Positions 47,101-64,000 of a DNA stretch of 64,000 bases are shown one piece after another. Under the pieces are notes generated by a model. The model was not told where the DNA came from. It saw only the letters and a program-made list of their open reading frames with translations, and did no database searches. The DNA comes from Kitasatospora sp. NBC_01266. GTDB lineage: Bacteria > Actinomycetota > Actinomycetes > Streptomycetales > Streptomycetaceae. The number at the start of each line of letters is the position of its first letter. The stretch's first letter is position 1. The stretch lies in contig NZ_CP108458.1 in assembly GCF_036242395.1 (NCBI RefSeq), positions 6,324,001 to 6,388,000 of the forward strand, given 5' to 3'. Position numbers and translations under genes: made by a program.

Positions 47101-47356
47101 GTAGGTCGAACGGCACCGCGTCGAGCACCCGCTGCACGGGCGCGTCCTCGTGGTGCACGACCGCTGTGCGCAACGCCGGCTGACCAGCCACCAGGTGACG
47201 TGCGGCCTGCTCCAGTGCTGAGGAATCGAGCCGGCCCTTGATCCGGTACGCGACGGACTGACTGTGGATCGGTTCGGCAGGGTCGATCTGCTGGCGCAGC
47301 CAGATCTCTTCCTGGGCGAACGACAGCGGGGCGTCGGCGAGCATCGTTCCTGCCAT
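44129..47356 (-). CDS. One-module NRPS (C-A-T) with a mutated C domain
   Basis: 1075 residues, ATG 47356. C domain about 8-440, A about 470-960 (YYTSGSTGNPKGV, NANGKIDRRRLP), T about 985-1055 (DSNFFDIGGQSLSAAQ, Ser as phosphopantetheine site). In the C domain the motif reads SHRILVDG instead of HHxxxDG: the catalytic second His is Arg. Specificity positions read by eye are D-D-L-Q-V-S-T-I-D-K; the acidic residues suggest a basic amino acid such as a diamino acid, but I know no exact match. It may load a tailoring substrate rather than elongate. Confidence 0.85.
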   Translation of the reverse strand: MAGTMLADAPLSFAQEEIWLRQQIDPAEPIHSQSVAYRIKGRLDSSALEQAARHLVAGQPALRTAVVHHEDAPVQRVLDAVPFDLPVHDLTEVPAGEQRELAAQAVLASEARRPFDLTAGPLLRGLLLRLGESDWILLLTSHRILVDGPSLALLEKELGAGYGLVLDGATAGARTAPAAHLEHARRQREATDSGRSADQLATRADSLADAPNASTIRADLARPVLPRNLAARARTVLGAPLSNRLARAADSLGVSSAAFALAVFTLLVHRQTGQAEVVVGLPADLRGSEYRDSVGQFTNLLPVRSGYDGHRSFAEHLRATVEAHRFATEQREIPFELLLRRLNLRGEAGQRQLVQLEFDFRADHDRSGLALPGLTVTPLETTPSHTSAELTLTMETAEDGGLRCTADYSAELFTPGAVNQLLGHFGRLLEQVLDEPERRLDSLTLLTKEESAQLDAWNATDAAFPADTLLHELFEEQAGRTPDAVAVVHGERSLSYAELERRANQLARLMIERGVATDDAVAVCMDRSPELVIALLAVLKAGAGYLPLDPETPRARLDRIVTDARVAVCLTLRHQKDRCPSVESLISLNEPWPAAEQSAERPAVRIAPENLVSVYYTSGSTGNPKGVASTHRGWVNRMVWMQRQHGLAAGETVLHKTTLTFDDSALELFWPLSVGGRIALIDPELHRDPEAVLAAAVAYRTVHLQTVPSMLAMLLDTIRPEQREGLGALRSTVSSGEALPPDLVRRFQESMPGRLHNTWGATEVSIDSTDRLCTTVDATGSGAVSVGSPFDNNQVHVLDQRLAELPVDVVGDLYIGGVGLARGYLGDPVKTAQAFVASPFRPGERLYRTGDQGYRQADGSIIFVGRQDHQVKIRGMRVELGEIESVLRSHPDVGQAVVTVHRTDGGHQRLAAYVAPMERARPAEESLREHLARLLPSYMRPAALHVLERLPLNANGKIDRRRLPAPRFDEDRSAARGTPLDGEFEPVLASVWQEVLQTGAVWADSNFFDIGGQSLSAAQVVGKIRQRFAIELPLRELFTTPVLRGFSAVVERRVLDRVSSMSEEELLRLLQQAGE

Positions 47357-47401
47357 CCTTGGGTTGAGCTGTTGGTTCCGGAGTCGGTGGCCGGTATGCC
47401 G

Positions 47402-49111
47402 TCAGAGCTTGCTGTAGAGGGTTCCGTCGGCCCAGACGTAGTCGGTGCGGCCCCAGCTCATCGCCGAGGCGGCGTCCGGGAAGAAGCCGTACCCGTTCAG
47501 GTTGGCGCTCGTGTTGCAGAGCACCGGTACTCCGCTGAGCCGGTGGTAGGCCCGCAGCAATTCGGTGAGGACCGGGTCCTCGTCCACGCTCACGGTCTGC
47601 AGGCGGGCGGTGCCGTCGAGGTGCATGATGGCGGGCACCCGGTCGACCCACTCCGGACGCACATCGTGGTCGAAGAGCATGTACGGGTCCGGAGTGCCGG
47701 GATCGAAGATCTCCTCGGCGTGCTCGACCAGGCAGATCGGCGCCACCGGGCGGTAGTACTCCCGCTTCTTGACCTCGTTGAGCACGTCCTTCATCGCCGT
47801 GTCGGTGGCGGGGGCGAGGATGCTGCGCGCGCCGAGCGCACGCGGGCCGAGCTCGGCGTTCCCGCTCAGGAAGACGAGCGGCTTGCCGGTCTCGTGCAGC
47901 AGCTCGGCGACCTCCTCGACCGCGCAGTCGCGCGAGGCCCAGCCGGCCGGCGTCGCGTCGGTGGCGGCCAGCCACGGGCCGGAGCGCGCATGCCACTGGA
48001 CGGCGGAGAGCCCCTTGGCGTAGGCGTACTCGGCGCAGGCGGTGCCGATGGCCGAGCCGGAGTCGTCCGGGAACGGGGGAACCCAGACGTCCTTGAAGAG
48101 CGGGTGGGCGCGTAGGGCGCTGTTCCACTTGATGTTCAGTGCGCAGCCGCCGGCGAAGGCGAGGTTCCAGGGGCCGTCCCCCTTCCAGCGGCGGATCTTG
48201 TCGACGATGCGCTCCACCAGCAGCTCCTCCATGAACTGGTGCATGGAGGCGAGGACGTCCTCGTCGGAGACGCCGAGCGTGGCGATCCGCTCGGCGGCGT
48301 CCGAGAGGTAGCCGTGCACGTACCGGTGCGAGGGCTCACCGTTGCTGCCGCAACCGGTGACGTTGCGTCGGAACTCGGCGACGGCCTCGGTCGGCGCCTC
48401 GAAGTTGCGGTGGAAGGCGTCGCGGAGCGCCTCCTGGACGGCGTCCTTCGGCTGCCCGAGCGCGATGTAGGCCATCAGCTTTCCGGCGACGGACAGGTCG
48501 TCCACCACCTTGGAGCGGTCGGCGGTCTTGCGCGCCCACGGACCGAAGTACTGGGCCGCCATGGCGTAGGAATGGCCGATGAGCGGAAAGACCTCGGCGC
48601 CGTTCTCCACGGTGCCGCGCGCGGCGTCGACGAAGTAGAGCCGCGGGAAGGTCCCGCCGTCCCAGACCAGGACGAACGAGTCCTCACCCCGGGCCGCGAA
48701 GGGGCTGGAACAGTACGCCGCCGCGAAGTGGCTCGAGACGTGGACGAAACTGTTGTACGTGACCGACCGGCCGCCGAGCGGGATCTCGCCGATGTGGCCG
48801 GGCCGGATCAGGCTGGGGATCGCGTCGTTCTCACGGTACGGGGCGACGGCCAGCTCCAGCGGGCTGCCGCTGTCCAGCACGGAGAGCCGGCCGGCCTCGC
48901 GGCCGTCCCAGCCGTCGAGTGCCCAGCGGTCGACGTCGGAGACCTTGAAGCCGTACTCGGCGAGGATCTCGGGTATCAGGCTGAGGTCGGAGACTGGGCT
49001 GTAGCGCGGGTTGTTGGCGAGCTTCTGCACCTCGACGTGGAACAGCAGCCGGTCGTCCTCGAGCAGAGCGAGTCCGCCGCTGTGGGTCAGTTTGATACCT
49101 GCGGTGATCAT
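47402..49111 (-). CDS. O/N-carbamoyltransferase (NodU/CmcH/TobZ family)
   Basis: 569 residues; ATG 49111 overlaps the methyltransferase stop by 4 bases (ATGA). N-terminal Kae1-like ATPase fold (GIKLTHSGGLALLEDDRLLF, FVHVSSHFAAAYCSSPF, FAGGCALNIKWNS) and C-terminal YrdC-like part (GNAELGPRALGARSILAPAT, KKREYYRPVAPICLVEHA, VPVLCNTSANLNGYGFF). These enzymes move a carbamoyl group from carbamoyl phosphate, via carbamoyl-AMP, to a hydroxyl or amine of an antibiotic. A threonine hydroxyl of the peptide is a plausible acceptor here. Confidence 0.9.
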   Translation of the reverse strand: MITAGIKLTHSGGLALLEDDRLLFHVEVQKLANNPRYSPVSDLSLIPEILAEYGFKVSDVDRWALDGWDGREAGRLSVLDSGSPLELAVAPYRENDAIPSLIRPGHIGEIPLGGRSVTYNSFVHVSSHFAAAYCSSPFAARGEDSFVLVWDGGTFPRLYFVDAARGTVENGAEVFPLIGHSYAMAAQYFGPWARKTADRSKVVDDLSVAGKLMAYIALGQPKDAVQEALRDAFHRNFEAPTEAVAEFRRNVTGCGSNGEPSHRYVHGYLSDAAERIATLGVSDEDVLASMHQFMEELLVERIVDKIRRWKGDGPWNLAFAGGCALNIKWNSALRAHPLFKDVWVPPFPDDSGSAIGTACAEYAYAKGLSAVQWHARSGPWLAATDATPAGWASRDCAVEEVAELLHETGKPLVFLSGNAELGPRALGARSILAPATDTAMKDVLNEVKKREYYRPVAPICLVEHAEEIFDPGTPDPYMLFDHDVRPEWVDRVPAIMHLDGTARLQTVSVDEDPVLTELLRAYHRLSGVPVLCNTSANLNGYGFFPDAASAMSWGRTDYVWADGTLYSKL

Positions 49112-50130
49112 CGTGCGTCTTCCTGCCTGGGCTTGGGACGAAGGAGGTTGGCCGAGTCGGCGTTGCGGCGGATGCGGTCGGTGACCCGTTCCAGGCCGGC
49201 CACGCCGCCGGACACGAGGGTGAAGCCGGTCGGACGGAGTTTCAGTTCGACGGCGTCGAGCTGGGCGTAGGCGTCCATCCGGTCGAAGACCGCTCGGAGC
49301 CGGGGGCTCTCGAAGAGGCCGGCTGCGGAGATGGTGCCGAACTCGCCACCGGTCCAGTCCCCGGCATCGACGGAGCCGGAGCCGCCGTCCCAGTTGACGC
49401 CGTGCACGATGGCCCAGTCGCTGCCGACCCGGAAGAACTCCGCAGCCTCCTGGAACCGGTAGGCGTTGACGATGGGGTGGATATACGCGTCGACGTCGGC
49501 AGCGAGCCGGGTGGCCTGCGAGACATCGGAGAAGGAGGTGCGGGTGCCGTACTGCTCGACCGACAGCGTCAGGCCCAGATCCCCGAGGACCGTGCCCGAG
49601 ATGTCGTCCTCGGAATCCCGAAGGAGCAGCTGGACCAGATCACGGCTCAAGAGCCGGTCGAATTCACCGTACGGGTGATAGTACCAGGTATAGGCGATTC
49701 CCTCCGGCTTGAGGTGACGCTGCAGCCATTCCGCACCACCGGCCGGATTCTCCAGATGATGGATCACCCCGGTGCTGGTGATGAGGTCGAATTGGCGCCC
49801 CAGGAGCTCGCCGCCGATCTCGGCGTGCCGGAACTCCACGTTGTCGCAGCCGTTCCGCTCGGCCAGCCCGCGCGCCACCGAGAGCGAGTGTTCGCTGAAG
49901 TCGACGCCGAGGAAACGGGTTTCCGGGTACTGGCAGGCCAGGCCGATCAGTCGGTGACCGGTGCCGCAGCCAGCATCGAGCACCTCGAGCCCGTCCAGAT
50001 CCGCCATCACGAGATCCAGTCCCATGGCGACGTCGTAGATCGGATCGCTGTCGGCGACCGGCAATGGATAGGGGAATTCCTCGTACAGTGCGCGTACGTC
50101 TGCACCGCGCGGTTGTTCGGACCGCATCAA
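49108..50130 (-). CDS. SAM-dependent methyltransferase
   Basis: 340 residues; ATG 50130 or 50127. SAM-binding motif I is LEVLDAGCGTGHRLIGLA, acidic loop FLGVDFSEHSLSVA, and post-I FDLITSTGVIHHLENP. A C-terminal domain of about 150 residues beyond the Rossmann fold (ISAAGLFESPRLRAVFDRMD and following) is not typical of small methyltransferases. It lies 60 bases after the large NRPS and overlaps the carbamoyltransferase gene. The acceptor (amino acid or assembled peptide; N, O or C) cannot be told. Confidence 0.85.
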   Translation of the reverse strand: MMRSEQPRGADVRALYEEFPYPLPVADSDPIYDVAMGLDLVMADLDGLEVLDAGCGTGHRLIGLACQYPETRFLGVDFSEHSLSVARGLAERNGCDNVEFRHAEIGGELLGRQFDLITSTGVIHHLENPAGGAEWLQRHLKPEGIAYTWYYHPYGEFDRLLSRDLVQLLLRDSEDDISGTVLGDLGLTLSVEQYGTRTSFSDVSQATRLAADVDAYIHPIVNAYRFQEAAEFFRVGSDWAIVHGVNWDGGSGSVDAGDWTGGEFGTISAAGLFESPRLRAVFDRMDAYAQLDAVELKLRPTGFTLVSGGVAGLERVTDRIRRNADSANLLRPKPRQEDAR

Positions 50131-50190
50131 GCGACTCCTGTCATATCGGGAATGCGTTTTGTCCTGATTTTTTCGTTGACCGTGCCCGAG

Positions 50191-64000
<13,810 letters not shown>

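Overview
The DNA is very GC-rich, uses many GTG starts with GGAGG-type ribosome binding sites, and carries NRPS genes, a SARP/LuxR-type regulator, NB-ARC/TPR and CHAT proteins and many actinomycete insertion sequences. It comes from a Streptomyces-like (Streptomyces/Kitasatospora) chromosome, probably an accessory or arm region. No rRNA, tRNA or CRISPR array was seen.

Region 1 (1-5.0 kb, all minus): a Crp/Fnr-type regulator, then a class III nucleotide-cyclase-like protein, a P-loop/HEAT-like protein and an SPFH-like protein that runs off the left edge. The cyclase-like C-terminus and the NTPase N-terminus carry the same Gly-rich 21-residue motif. This is the architecture of bacterial amyloid-motif signalling between an effector and an NLR-like sensor. 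A Crp-type palindrome lies before the cyclase-like gene.

Region 2 (5.0-20.5 kb): one NB-ARC/TPR (STAND) gene broken into four pieces. Its truncated small upstream partner shares a second, different motif (TFHGP..IQ.G..SRQ). The interruptions are (a) an 8.8-kb composite transposon, 5913-14753, with inverted copies of one IS5-like element around a giant XRE-SARP-ATPase-LuxR regulator and a secreted ricin-type lectin; (b) an IS5-like element with a helper gene, next to an XRE gene; (c) an IS3 element with a -1 frameshift site. Removing (a) at its AAT duplication, or (c), restores the reading frame exactly.

Region 3 (20.5-26.1 kb): a graveyard of integrase and transposase fragments, an IS3 element, and a 5'-truncated Rhs toxin tip with its likely immunity gene.

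Region 4 (26.1-32 kb, minus): a putative conflict locus with a TPR-CHAT protease-like protein, a frameshifted HEPN-like protein, a small Cys-rich protein and a membrane protein. Region 5 (32.2-35.5 kb, plus): a small coiled-coil protein, a polyprenyl synthase and an MpaB-type oxygenase, then a DUF1992 protein. A long inverted repeat at 35617-35672 separates this from the next operon.

Region 6 (35.7-64 kb, minus, open at the right edge): a nonribosomal peptide operon with almost every junction overlapping or nearly abutting. It holds an NRPS ending in T and a degenerate E domain, a 3899-residue NRPS (C-A-T, C-A-T-E, C-A-T-TE), a methyltransferase, a carbamoyltransferase, a one-module NRPS with a mutated C domain, an argininosuccinate-lyase homologue, a threonine-kinase-like GHMP kinase, a cysteine-synthase-like/ATP-grasp fusion, a threonine-aldolase homologue, a lone condensation domain and an Eis-type acetyltransferase. 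The kinase, PLP synthase and lyase together suggest supply of 2,3-diaminobutyrate (or 2,3-diaminopropionate) from threonine (or serine). The first two modules of the large NRPS are a near-identical 3.0-kb tandem duplication, both with threonine-type adenylation codes.
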